DNA of 26,398 nt from contig JALWQN010000033.1 of NCBI GenBank assembly GCA_027083115.1, positions 1,443-27,840 on the forward strand. The letters are read 5' to 3'. The first letter of the stretch is position 1. The number at the start of each line of letters is the position of its first letter. Under the pieces are notes generated by a model. It was not told where the DNA came from and did not search any database. It saw only the letters and a program-made list of their open reading frames with translations. This document shows, one piece after another, positions 1-8,377 of this stretch. This stretch comes from Desulfurococcales archaeon. Lineage in GTDB: Archaea > Thermoproteota > Thermoprotei_A > Sulfolobales > NBVN01. Made by a program: the position numbers and the translations under genes.

Positions 1-2313
1 ACTTATGACTTTGCTTAACGACCCATTAATAATCACCTCAATAGGCGCAAGAAGAGATTTAGAGATCTTGTCAGCAACCACGATCTGAAGAGGATATTTA
101 ATCCGGGATAACCGAAGAGTTACTGAAGAATTACGGACTAAACTAATGTTTTTAGCTGTTCCTGCGTAAACCCCTTCATACCCCTTAGCTGGCTTAACTT
201 CGATTATGTGATTCCCGTACACAGCCTTGGTCAGAACTGAAGACTCGTTAACCTTAGAAGCAACTTCCTTACCATCAATAAAAACATCGTAAGGAACTGT
301 TGGGGGCCTACCAGTTAGATTATCCATAACATTTATCCTGAGGGAAAATATCTTATAGACTAACTTAACAGGGATCTCAATATCTGAGTAATTAGTGACT
401 TGGAATGTTTTTGTGAATGCGGTTACGTATTGCTTAGGGCTCTTCACAATTAGCGTATAATTAAGTCCTGGAATCATATTAGGGAATACCAGCTCCGCCG
501 ATGAAGTGCCGTTAACCTCCCTAACCACAGTTTCATTACCAGGCAATACAAGAGTAACTGAAGTACCGTTCAATCCGAGTCCTTGAGGTGCTTTAATCAG
601 CACCTTAAGCGATGGGGCCATAATATTACTTAAATCCACAGGTTTTTGGGAAGCAATAATCCCTGAGACGTGCTCCATAATGAGTAAGTAATTAGGGTAA
701 GCAATTACCCCATAATCTAAGCCCTTAGTAAGATAGCTATCCACAGAACCTTCTGCAAAACTTATTTTTGTGCCCACCCTGAAGATAGGTAATTGATAAG
801 GATATAGAGTCACTACTTGCATGCCGTTAGTTGAGTGTATAAAGTAGTAATAGCCTGTGGATGCTGGAATCACTTGAAAACGGTTAATTTTCCCACCAAC
901 AACTAACTCATAGTAAAAGACGTACTTACTGCCTGAAGCAATGTAGGACTTGACCTTACCTTCTTGGAATGCACTAAGGACAATTTTCTCGTCTGGATAC
1001 GTGAAGGCACCCAAGGACTTAAGGTTGCTTCCCACAACGTCCTTAACAGTGTTCAAGGGCTTGAATGACAGATCGTACGACTTAATGATGAGTGACCCGT
1101 CTGAGGGGTCATAATAGTGTAGTATGTATTTATTGCTTAAGTCGCCTTTAAGCAATGTTAACCCTGTTGCTGCAGGATTAACTCCAGCATCATCTAACGT
1201 GGTCACGAACTTGAAGGTTTTAGGGACATTATCTACGTTTATTATGTGAGGAACAGCTAACTCGTAAGGCGGGGTCTTATAGAGTAGGTTAGCTGGTAAA
1301 GTTATTGGGGTGGCATTGAGCTGCAAGGCTACGTAAGCCTTACCTAAGGGAGTAACGTTTTCCGGCGTGACATGCGCCCCATAATGACCTCCTTTAAGGT
1401 CGGACACGCTCAAGTTAACAGAGTACCCTAGAGGTATTGCGACAGTCGCTAATCCTTTACTGTTTGCATTGACGCCGTAATTAAATACTGTATGCGTTGA
1501 TGTATTGTAAATCACTAACTTAATTAATGCGTTGGCTGCTGGCTTTACTAGTAAGGTAGCATTAATAACCTCCCTATACGTGACGTTAATTATTAAGCTG
1601 TAGAACTTTGTTGGCAACCAAGTAACTACGAAGTAACGAGCGTCATAAAAGAAGCCTTCCTTACCCACTGTTAAAGCCCCTGCAATGTCTTGTGGAAGCA
1701 CATTAGATATTGAAAGGGTGGCGTTACCTTCTCCTGGGCCTATCCTTAAAGCATTACCACTTGCTTCATCAAACACATAAATATGGCATGTCGTGCAAAC
1801 ACCACCACCTCTCCTACCAGTTAATGCCGCAACCTTATAGTCGGTGCTACCCTTCAGAATCAGTAGCTTGTTAATTGGGTAATCCGTTCCTAAGACCGAC
1901 TGAAGAAGTAAGTATATCCTCCCCCCGCTCACCTTAAAGAGCGCTAAATCTCCCTCATCAGTACCGACAGCTATTCGCTCGACAGGGTACCCGTTAGTAG
2001 CCACAGCACTTACTGAGCCGACCATAGGGTATGTTTGGATCACCGTAGGAGGATTGAAAGGTGAGGTGATGTTCAGCACCTCCGCTACTGCGGAACCATT
2101 CAAATCCCCAACAATGAAGACCTCATGATCATTAAGCATGTATACTGCCTTAGGATGTATCGAGAGATTAACCCTATAAATAAACGGTGCTGCAGGGGTT
2201 TGGTCCGATGAAAAAGAAACTAACGTGTTTGTTAACGAAAGTAATAGGGAAGGGAGGAGAAGCAATGCGAGCACCGAAGCTATTATTGTGTGGGGTAATG
2301 ATTTTTTAATCAA
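1..2313 (-). CDS. Large secreted/surface protein, partial (C-terminus beyond left edge)
   Basis: An uninterrupted minus-strand frame runs from the left edge to about 2322, giving roughly 770 residues without a stop. It begins with a basic stretch and a long hydrophobic segment (about residues 8-32), which fits a signal peptide or N-terminal anchor. The rest is rich in beta-strand-like, Asn-x-Ser/Thr-containing sequence. The last 130 or so visible residues resemble PEGA-like or carboxypeptidase-regulatory-like beta-sandwich modules, for example around DVFIDGKEV. A CTTCH pentapeptide (CxxCH) lies at 1783-1797. The start could be GTG at 2322, or TTG at 2313, which has GAGGG about 10 nt upstream and is preferred. 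The gene is divergent from the pilus operon, so a role at the cell surface is inferred. I do not recognise the family; the C-terminus is missing. Confidence 0.8.
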   Translation of the reverse strand, partial: MIKKSLPHTIIASVLALLLLPSLLLSLTNTLVSFSSDQTPAAPFIYRVNLSIHPKAVYMLNDHEVFIVGDLNGSAVAEVLNITSPFNPPTVIQTYPMVGSVSAVATNGYPVERIAVGTDEGDLALFKVSGGRIYLLLQSVLGTDYPINKLLILKGSTDYKVAALTGRRGGGVCTTCHIYVFDEASGNALRIGPGEGNATLSISNVLPQDIAGALTVGKEGFFYDARYFVVTWLPTKFYSLIINVTYREVINATLLVKPAANALIKLVIYNTSTHTVFNYGVNANSKGLATVAIPLGYSVNLSVSDLKGGHYGAHVTPENVTPLGKAYVALQLNATPITLPANLLYKTPPYELAVPHIINVDNVPKTFKFVTTLDDAGVNPAATGLTLLKGDLSNKYILHYYDPSDGSLIIKSYDLSFKPLNTVKDVVGSNLKSLGAFTYPDEKIVLSAFQEGKVKSYIASGSKYVFYYELVVGGKINRFQVIPASTGYYYFIHSTNGMQVVTLYPYQLPIFRVGTKISFAEGSVDSYLTKGLDYGVIAYPNYLLIMEHVSGIIASQKPVDLSNIMAPSLKVLIKAPQGLGLNGTSVTLVLPGNETVVREVNGTSSAELVFPNMIPGLNYTLIVKSPKQYVTAFTKTFQVTNYSDIEIPVKLVYKIFSLRINVMDNLTGRPPTVPYDVFIDGKEVASKVNESSVLTKAVYGNHIIEVKPAKGYEGVYAGTAKNISLVRNSSVTLRLSRIKYPLQIVVADKISKSLLAPIEVIINGSLSKVIS

Positions 2314-2346
2314 GATATTCACACCCTCAAACTTAATTACGTCCTT

Positions 2347-2365
2347 AAGATATAAGAATATATTT
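2347..2365. promoter_or_regulatory. Shared AT-rich promoter element, surface protein / pilus ATPase
   Basis: An AT-only core (ATATAAGAATATATTT) lies between the two divergent genes. It is about 28-45 nt before the pilus ATPase ATG at 2393. On the other strand it is about 35-50 nt before the TTG/GTG start of the surface protein. TATA-like boxes can be read in both directions, so the two transcription units may share a bidirectional promoter. This is read from pattern and spacing only. Confidence 0.5.
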
Positions 2366-2392
2366 GACAACTAGTTAACATGTTGGGGGATA

Positions 2393-5300
2393 ATGCCGGG
2401 TTTTCTAAGCAAGTTAAAGGGCGCCTTCAAGAAAGAAGAAAATAAAGAGGAGCTATTAAGTATCCATGAAGAAACTCTTGAATTAACTTCTGAAGCACCT
2501 AGACTGACTGAGAGAGCTGAAAAACTGTTTAAAGCACATATGAAACCCATCGAACTATACCCTCTTTACCAGCCTTGGGCTTACGCTCACATAGTTGAGG
2601 ACTTAAAAGCAGGTAACCTGATTTACTTGGTTGAGGAGGTCTCCCTCAACCAAAGGGAAAAAGAGGTATTCAAAGAAATCATTGATTACATCACATGGAA
2701 GCTCGAACCCCCCTCAGGTAGTGTAGATCTTCACGAATACCTGCTTTCTTACGCTAGGAAAGCAATCAGAATATTCCAGATAAGGCTGGGTAGAACTCCT
2801 GGCCTTTCTTGGAGTAAGATAGGCTACTATATTGAGAGGGATCTCCTGGGTTATGGTAAGCTGGATCCTATATTTAGGGATGAAAACATTGAGGATATCT
2901 CGTGCAATGGACCCGGTAAACCTGTTTACGTATGGCACAGGAAGTACGAATCCCTCCCAACCAATATAGTTTTCGAATCGAGCGATGAGCTGGATGAGTA
3001 CGTGCTTAAGTTAGCTCATATGGCAGGTAAACACATTTCTGTGGCTTACCCAATACTTGACGCAATACTTCCTGGAGGTCATAGGGTTGCGGCAACCTTC
3101 CAGAAGGAAGTCTCCACAGCTGGCTCGACCTTCACTGTAAGGAAGTTCAGGGAGGACCCAATAACTATTATTGACTTAATTAATTACGGAACAATATCTC
3201 CTGAATTAGCAGCTTATTTCTGGTTAGCTATGGATTACAAGATGACTTCCTTAATATTGGGTGTGACTGGAGCAGGCAAGAGCGTCTCAGGAAGAATGAG
3301 GTTGCTGGTTAAGATAAGGGATTCAGTGAAGGAACACAGCATTAATGAATTATGGAGCTACTTAAGGAATGAAGCCGTAAGCTTAGGTAATGGAATACAG
3401 CTAATCCTGAACCCCAAAATACTTATCAGGTCCTGTGACCCAAAAACACTTAAGTGTGGATGGTACAGGCCTAGAGCCTTAATTAAACACATAAATGATA
3501 AGAGAATGTTCAGAATCAAGCTCAAGAGTGGGAACTACGTTGATGTTACAGAGGACCATTCGCTCCTTGCGCTGAAGGGAAGGAGGTTAGTGGAAGTTAA
3601 GCCCTCAGAAAGCCTCGTAGGTCAAGAGCTCCCTACCTTGATGAGTTCATCCACAAGAATTAATTTGAGCTCTAGATCCATTCAGTCACCAGTGAGTTAC
3701 GGCAAGCAACAATTAAGCATAAGCTCGCTCGAGACCCCATTAATCCAACAACAGGTCCTCTCAGACGAAGTCACTGAGGTTACTGAAATACCTCCCGAAA
3801 AATTTGTCTTTGACTTCGACGTCCCAGAAACCCAGAATTTCGAAGCAAATAACGTAATAGTCCATAATACCTCAACCCTTAACGCATTAGCTAACTTACT
3901 GAGACCAACCTATAAGGTAGTCACTATCGAAGACACTCCAGAGCTAAGGCTGCCTCAAGAGAACTGGGTGCAGCTGGTATCAAGACCCTCCTACTTAGGT
4001 GGTGGAGGAGCAGGAGAAATCACCCTATTCCACCTAGTTAAGGTCTCACTAAGGTATAGGCCGGACGTAATCATAGTTGGTGAGGTAAGAGGTGAGGAAG
4101 CCTACGTCCTCTTCCAAGCAGTAGCAAGCGTCTCATGGGACACCCCAGTACTGCTGAGGGATAAGGAAGGGAACACAGAGCTCACCCCCATTGGTGCCTT
4201 CATCGACCAATTCTATAGTGAAGGTGAAGAAAGAAAAGCTAAGAAGGTTGATGGCTATGAAGTCCTATCCCACGAAGGCTATTCAGTGATTTGGAAACCT
4301 ATTCAGTACGTGCTTAGACATAAGACAGACGAAATATATATTGTTAAGTATGAAGGAGGAGGAAACATTAAAGCCACTGGTAGCCACAGCGTCTTCGTGA
4401 TGGATCCAGAAACCCTTGAAGTTCATGAAAAACCAGTTAAAGACATTAAGCCGGGTGAGTTCCTAGTGACCTTCAGGAGAAAGACCTCAAACAAGAGAGA
4501 GCAAGAAAGGGCTTACGTAACCATAGACATAATTGATGAGATTGGGGACCCCAGTAAGGATTACCTAGACAGGATACCTGAACACATAAAGAGGAAAGCA
4601 GGGAGGAACCCGGTGAAGTTAGGTACTTACTTAGCGTATGAAGGAAGTAAGAAAGAAAGGGAGAAAATCCTTGTGAGGAGGTGGACGAGAAGTAAGAAAA
4701 TACCGGCCCTAATAGACCTAGATGAGGACCTGGCTTTCGTGTTAGGAGCCTACATTGCTAAGGGACGCGTTTATGGAAGAAGAGGTAAGAAAATTGCTTT
4801 CTCTCTAGAACCACCTAAGAAAGAAAAAATAGGTAAGAAAATCATTAAGGTCATGAGGAGGAAGTTCGAGTTAGAACCGCGCATTATGGATAAAGGAAGC
4901 CACGTACTAATAACGTACAACAATACGCTCCTGGCGGAGTTATTTGCAAAACTCCTGGGAAGGGAAAAAAATGAAAAGAGAGTTCCTCCAGCAATCTTCA
5001 GGTCACCTAAATCTGTGGTGATGGCATTCTTCGAGGGCCTGAAAGCAGATACTGAAGGAACTCTGAAGAGAAGATACGCCTCCTATAGGACGCCAGACAA
5101 GAGGCTTGCTCAAGAGATCGTGTGGCTAGCTAGACTCCACGGCCTCCCTGCAACCATACATAAGGAAAAAAGCATAGGTGAGAACAGCATAGGAACATAC
5201 TTTTCGGTGGACCTATACCCTAACGGGTCCTTCAGGGAACCTGACTCATCTGAGAAAGTCCCTACAGCACCATTGCTTAGACTCACCAGAATTTCTGGAG

Positions 5301-6046
5301 CAAAGAGCATGCCTCACGAGCTCACCTATATAATGAAGGAAAAAACTGTTTCAAGAAAGGTTGCTGAGATAGTTCTTCAATGGGTCGAGAAGAAAGGACA
5401 GCTAACTGAAGAAACTAAGGTGCTAATTCAGAGGCTTCGTGAAGTCATGAACGGCGACCTCATGATTACTGAAGTTAAGGCTGTGGAGAAAGAACCCTAC
5501 GGAGGATATATCTACGACATCTCCGTTCCCGGTACTGAGTCGTTCTTTGGTGGTAATGTTCCTGTACTCCTCCATAACACTGGGCATTCAGGCATGACTA
5601 CCCTTCATGCTGAAAACCTTGATGCTGCTGTTAAGAGGCTTACGTCACCACCAATGAATATTCCTCCAGCATATATTCCCTTAGTTAATTTTGCCTTAGT
5701 TATTAAGAGGTTAGTGCTTCATAAGGAGGGCGGGAAACCTAGGCCCATTAGGAGAGTAACTAACGTTTGGGAGATTAGGGATTATGAGAGGTATGATGAG
5801 ATCGCTAAGTGGGATCCTGCTAGAGACATATTTGACGTTGACTTAAGTAGGAGCTTAATTCTTGAGAAAATAGGTGACATAACTGGTAAGGGAATTGATG
5901 AGTTGATTGAGGAGGTTTCAAGAAGGAGGGCCATACTGGAGTGGCTAGCTACTAACAACATTAGGTCCTACAGGGATGTGGCTAAGTACGTGCAGAAGTA
6001 CTACATAAACTCGCAGAGCGTCCTTAAGGAGATAGGGGCTAGGTAA
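2393..6046 (+). CDS. Type IV pilus/archaellum-type secretion ATPase (GspE/VirB11/KlbA-like) with two inteins
   Basis: This is the hexameric motor ATPase that would power pilus assembly from the cytoplasmic face. Extein parts: N-terminal domain 1-285; Walker A split as GVTGAGK (290-296) plus TSTLNAL from 493; Asp box TIEDTPEL (511-518); Walker B region with PDVIIVGEVRGEEA (557-570); His box TGHSGMTTLHAE from 1063. Residues 297-492 and 579-1062 are inteins, so the spliced protein is 537 residues, normal for archaeal pilus ATPases. Both inserts begin Ser-Val-Ser and end His-Asn before a Thr, and removing them restores canonical motifs. KlbA-type ATPases are known intein hosts. The ATG follows a G-rich stretch (2385-2390). 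The platform gene starts 2 nt after the stop, so they are surely co-transcribed. Without splicing the P-loop is broken and the enzyme should be inactive. Confidence 0.95.
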   Translation: MPGFLSKLKGAFKKEENKEELLSIHEETLELTSEAPRLTERAEKLFKAHMKPIELYPLYQPWAYAHIVEDLKAGNLIYLVEEVSLNQREKEVFKEIIDYITWKLEPPSGSVDLHEYLLSYARKAIRIFQIRLGRTPGLSWSKIGYYIERDLLGYGKLDPIFRDENIEDISCNGPGKPVYVWHRKYESLPTNIVFESSDELDEYVLKLAHMAGKHISVAYPILDAILPGGHRVAATFQKEVSTAGSTFTVRKFREDPITIIDLINYGTISPELAAYFWLAMDYKMTSLILGVTGAGKSVSGRMRLLVKIRDSVKEHSINELWSYLRNEAVSLGNGIQLILNPKILIRSCDPKTLKCGWYRPRALIKHINDKRMFRIKLKSGNYVDVTEDHSLLALKGRRLVEVKPSESLVGQELPTLMSSSTRINLSSRSIQSPVSYGKQQLSISSLETPLIQQQVLSDEVTEVTEIPPEKFVFDFDVPETQNFEANNVIVHNTSTLNALANLLRPTYKVVTIEDTPELRLPQENWVQLVSRPSYLGGGGAGEITLFHLVKVSLRYRPDVIIVGEVRGEEAYVLFQAVASVSWDTPVLLRDKEGNTELTPIGAFIDQFYSEGEERKAKKVDGYEVLSHEGYSVIWKPIQYVLRHKTDEIYIVKYEGGGNIKATGSHSVFVMDPETLEVHEKPVKDIKPGEFLVTFRRKTSNKREQERAYVTIDIIDEIGDPSKDYLDRIPEHIKRKAGRNPVKLGTYLAYEGSKKEREKILVRRWTRSKKIPALIDLDEDLAFVLGAYIAKGRVYGRRGKKIAFSLEPPKKEKIGKKIIKVMRRKFELEPRIMDKGSHVLITYNNTLLAELFAKLLGREKNEKRVPPAIFRSPKSVVMAFFEGLKADTEGTLKRRYASYRTPDKRLAQEIVWLARLHGLPATIHKEKSIGENSIGTYFSVDLYPNGSFREPDSSEKVPTAPLLRLTRISGAKSMPHELTYIMKEKTVSRKVAEIVLQWVEKKGQLTEETKVLIQRLREVMNGDLMITEVKAVEKEPYGGYIYDISVPGTESFFGGNVPVLLHNTGHSGMTTLHAENLDAAVKRLTSPPMNIPPAYIPLVNFALVIKRLVLHKEGGKPRPIRRVTNVWEIRDYERYDEIAKWDPARDIFDVDLSRSLILEKIGDITGKGIDELIEEVSRRRAILEWLATNNIRSYRDVAKYVQKYYINSQSVLKEIGAR
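3281..3868 (+). other. Intein 1: mini-intein in the Walker A loop of the pilus ATPase
   Basis: The insert spans residues 297-492 (196 residues). It starts with Ser at the splice junction (SVSGRMRLLV, block A; the usual Asp-Thr is replaced by Arg-Met). Block B is VTEDHSLLAL, with Thr386 and His389. It ends with block F (FDFDVPETQNFEANNVIVHN), terminal His-Asn and +1 Thr. Excision joins GVTGAGK to TSTLNAL, a perfect P-loop. No LAGLIDADG motif is visible and the length fits a splicing domain alone. The stretch between blocks B and F (about 415-465) is Ser/Gln-rich and could be the scar of a lost endonuclease or a linker. Confidence 0.9.
4127..5578 (+). other. Intein 2: large intein with LAGLIDADG endonuclease domain at the ATPase His box
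   Basis: The insert spans residues 579-1062 (484 residues). Block A is SVSWDTPVLL, block B KATGSHSVFV (Thr662, His665). The C-terminal block is YDISVPGTESFFGGNVPVLL followed by His-Asn, with +1 Thr1063. Excision joins FQAVA to TGHSGMTTLHAE, the normal His box. The middle has two DOD (LAGLIDADG) motifs: VLGAYIAKG (783-791) and FFEGLKADTEG (879-889), with a KRVPP-type block D just before the second. In the first motif the residue before the last Gly, normally Asp or Glu and metal-binding, is Lys790. The second motif is one residue longer than usual. Splicing residues look intact, but homing activity may be lost. Confidence 0.92.
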
Positions 6047-6048
6047 TT

Positions 6049-7836
6049 ATGGCTTCAAGAGCCACCAGAATTAAGGGACGCCCAAGATATAGGAAACCTA
6101 CCTTTAAGGAAATTATGGATGCAGTAGGCCTAGCTCTCTTTGAGAATGCAGGTAAGAGACTGGCTAAGAGGTTCGAGCTAGATAAAGCCATACTAAAGGC
6201 TGGGTTAAGTGAGCACCCAATAATTTATGCAGCGAGAATAATTCTCAACACCACAATAACTACCTTCATAGTGGGTGTTGCCGCACTAACGCTTGCCCTC
6301 TTCATTCCCTTACCCCTCACGATGCTCCTGATTTTAGTTACTGTAGCAGCAATAATCCCGCTGATGGTTTTCGCCATAGAAATAAGTTACCCTGCAACAG
6401 TGGCTTCCTCACGTAAAGCAACAGTAGATAATGAGCTTCCTTTCTTCATGGCTTATGTATCGACGATGGCTAAGGGGGGTGTGCCCGTAGACAAGATACT
6501 TGAGAGAGTAGCTAACCTAAGGGTATTTAAGTCAATGAAGGAGGAAGCAAACAGAATAATTACTGAGATGAGGTTCTTCGGTAGGGACCCACTGACAGCC
6601 ATAGATATTGTGGTTAGGTTCCACCCAAGCTCTAAGTTCAGGGACTTAATGCTTGGTTACATAACCACCCTAAGGAGCGGTGGTGACGTAATCCATTACT
6701 TAGAGATAAGGACCAGGGAACTATTTGCTGCAAGAATGAGTGAATTAAGATCAATTATTGAGAGACTAGGTTCCTTCCTGGAGGTATACATTATTCTGGG
6801 GGTCATTATGTCGATAACGATATTCGTTTTCTTCTCAGTATCAGGTACCTTGACAGCAATACAGGCAAGCAGAACAACAACTGCGGGAGCAACATCAAAC
6901 CTACTTATGCCCTCCCTCTACAACTTCGTTGGATTACCAGCTATCGGGGCTATGGTTCTTTTTATGGCTCACGCCGCTCAACCGAGGACTCCTGTAAAGA
7001 GGTATGGTGCCTACGTGGCTGCCCTAACATCCCTGCCTTTCGCAATAATCATCTTCTTCGGCACGTTGATAAGCATGAATGGCTATAGCGCACTAATGGG
7101 CAAGTTAGATCTTGGTGGAGCAAAAACCATAACTATAGCCCTAACTTTAGCTATACTCGCAGTCACTATACCTCCTTGGATAGCCTACAGCAAGGAAATG
7201 AAGAACTCTAGAGGACTAATAAACTCGACAGCAGACTTCCTTAGGGACCTAAGTGAGGTCAGGAAGACGGGATTAAGCCCTGAGAAATGCATTATTTCCT
7301 TAGCCAACAGAGACTACGGGAACCTTACGCCTGTAGTGAGTAAGGCAGCGGCAGCACTATCCTCAGGAATGAGTCTAGAGAAGGCACTGAAAAGAATTCT
7401 GAGAGAAATACACGAGTGGTTCGTTATAGCCATATTTAGGTTCCTCACTGACTCAATAACCGTGGGTGGTGGCTCACCAGACATTATTGATGCCCTAGCG
7501 AGATTCACTCAAGACCTAGCTGAAGCTGAAGTCGAGTTAAGGAGGAGGTTAAGGGCCTATGTATTCCTCCCCTACTTCGGCACATTCCTCCTAGCGTCAT
7601 CACCAATAATAATAATAAATATGCTCCTACAGAGCTCGAAGAGCGTGGCGCCAAACCATCTGGCTCCATTAATAACCGTCCTATCGGCAGGAACACTAAT
7701 AAACGCAGTGATTATGGGTCTCGTTGCAGGCAAGGTAAGCGAACTAAACCTGGGTGCTGGATTCAAGCACGCAGCAATAATGACTGTTCTCTCAACAGCA
7801 ACCATACTAGGTACCTTATCAATGATGGGGCTCTGA
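6049..7836 (+). CDS. Type IV pilus membrane platform protein (TadC/FlaJ/GspF-like)
   Basis: This is the integral-membrane platform that couples the motor ATPase to pilin insertion. The 595-residue sequence shows two T2SSF-type cytoplasmic helical domains, roughly residues 127-245 (with LPFFMAYVSTMAKGGVPVDK) and 388-510 (with FLRDLSEVRKTGLSPEKC), separated and flanked by about nine hydrophobic segments. Two precede the first domain, about four lie between the domains and three are at the C-terminus. This layout matches archaeal pilus and archaellum platforms of the FlaJ/AapF/UpsF type, but pili and archaella cannot be told apart from this gene alone. No archaellum accessory genes (flaG, flaF, flaH) are present nearby, which favours a pilus. 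It starts 2 nt after the ATPase stop and ends 2 nt before the next pilin. Confidence 0.9.
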   Translation: MASRATRIKGRPRYRKPTFKEIMDAVGLALFENAGKRLAKRFELDKAILKAGLSEHPIIYAARIILNTTITTFIVGVAALTLALFIPLPLTMLLILVTVAAIIPLMVFAIEISYPATVASSRKATVDNELPFFMAYVSTMAKGGVPVDKILERVANLRVFKSMKEEANRIITEMRFFGRDPLTAIDIVVRFHPSSKFRDLMLGYITTLRSGGDVIHYLEIRTRELFAARMSELRSIIERLGSFLEVYIILGVIMSITIFVFFSVSGTLTAIQASRTTTAGATSNLLMPSLYNFVGLPAIGAMVLFMAHAAQPRTPVKRYGAYVAALTSLPFAIIIFFGTLISMNGYSALMGKLDLGGAKTITIALTLAILAVTIPPWIAYSKEMKNSRGLINSTADFLRDLSEVRKTGLSPEKCIISLANRDYGNLTPVVSKAAAALSSGMSLEKALKRILREIHEWFVIAIFRFLTDSITVGGGSPDIIDALARFTQDLAEAEVELRRRLRAYVFLPYFGTFLLASSPIIIINMLLQSSKSVAPNHLAPLITVLSAGTLINAVIMGLVAGKVSELNLGAGFKHAAIMTVLSTATILGTLSMMGL

Positions 7837-7838
7837 AA

Positions 7839-8261
7839 ATGCGTAAACCAATAAAGAAAAGAAAAGCAATATCGGACATAATAAGTGAGGTAGTCATTAT
7901 TGCGGTAACCGTATCGATAGCTGCTGCCTTCACAGGATGGTTCCTATCAGTCTACTGGAACCTTAAGCAACCAGAACTCCTTAAAATATATCCAGACACA
8001 CAAATAACTAAACAAAACAACCAATGGGTGCTTAAACTACACCTAGCAAACATAGGCGGGGCACCAGTAAGGATATACAAGATAGAGATCCTGAATAAAG
8101 AAACAATCAAAACGAACATAACCATTAACCCACAGAAAGAAAACACCTACACAATAAAGCTAAACAGCAACTACACAGCAAACACCTACTACAGCCTAAA
8201 ACTCTATACAGCATCAGGAAACCTAATGAATATCTTAACTAAATCCATCAAGGCATCATAA
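7839..8261 (+). CDS. Type IV pilin-like protein (class III signal), 140 aa
   Basis: The N-terminus is strongly basic (MRKPIKKRKA) and is followed by a continuous hydrophobic helix beginning ISDIISEVVIIAVTV. The residues around the predicted cut, Lys-Ala before Ile-Ser, satisfy the archaeal PibD motif, with cleavage expected after Ala10. The rest (about 100 residues) is beta-rich, with Asn/Thr content and several N-x-S/T sites, as in archaeal pilin head domains. It is translated in the ATPase-platform unit with a 2-nt gap. It resembles the pilin at 8378 in the head region as well (both end with a KLYTASGN / KIYTAAGN-like strand), so the two are probably diverged paralogues. It may be a minor pilin, since it lacks the strong separate promoter seen before its neighbour. 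Confidence 0.88.
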   Translation: MRKPIKKRKAISDIISEVVIIAVTVSIAAAFTGWFLSVYWNLKQPELLKIYPDTQITKQNNQWVLKLHLANIGGAPVRIYKIEILNKETIKTNITINPQKENTYTIKLNSNYTANTYYSLKLYTASGNLMNILTKSIKAS

Positions 8262-8333
8262 CCTCTTCACTCAAAAATAATACCCTATAAATACTTAAGG
8301 AATAAAGAACCCCTCGATCCATAGGGCACACAA

Positions 8334-8343
8334 TTATATAAAG
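8334..8343 (+). promoter_or_regulatory. TATA box for the second pilin gene
   Basis: TTATATAAAG is a near-perfect archaeal TATA box. Its centre is about 26 nt before position 8364, where transcription would start, directly at the GGTGAG ribosome-binding site (8365-8370) and 7 nt from the GTG start at 8378. A dedicated strong promoter inside the cluster suggests this pilin is made in excess over the upstream genes. Confidence 0.7.
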
Positions 8344-8377
8344 CTTCACCCAAATAATAACTCTGGTGAGTTAAGTA

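Noticed and set aside
5110..5310. Minus-strand frames inside the ATPase, platform, helicase and PCNA genes
   Set aside because: They are shadows of strong genes on the other strand, with no domains, no ribosome-binding site and no promoter of their own.
6049..7836. Archaellum (FlaJ) rather than pilus identity
   Set aside because: No archaellum accessory genes are nearby and the cluster has multiple pilin-like proteins with a glycosyltransferase, so a pilus is preferred, although the gene alone cannot tell.
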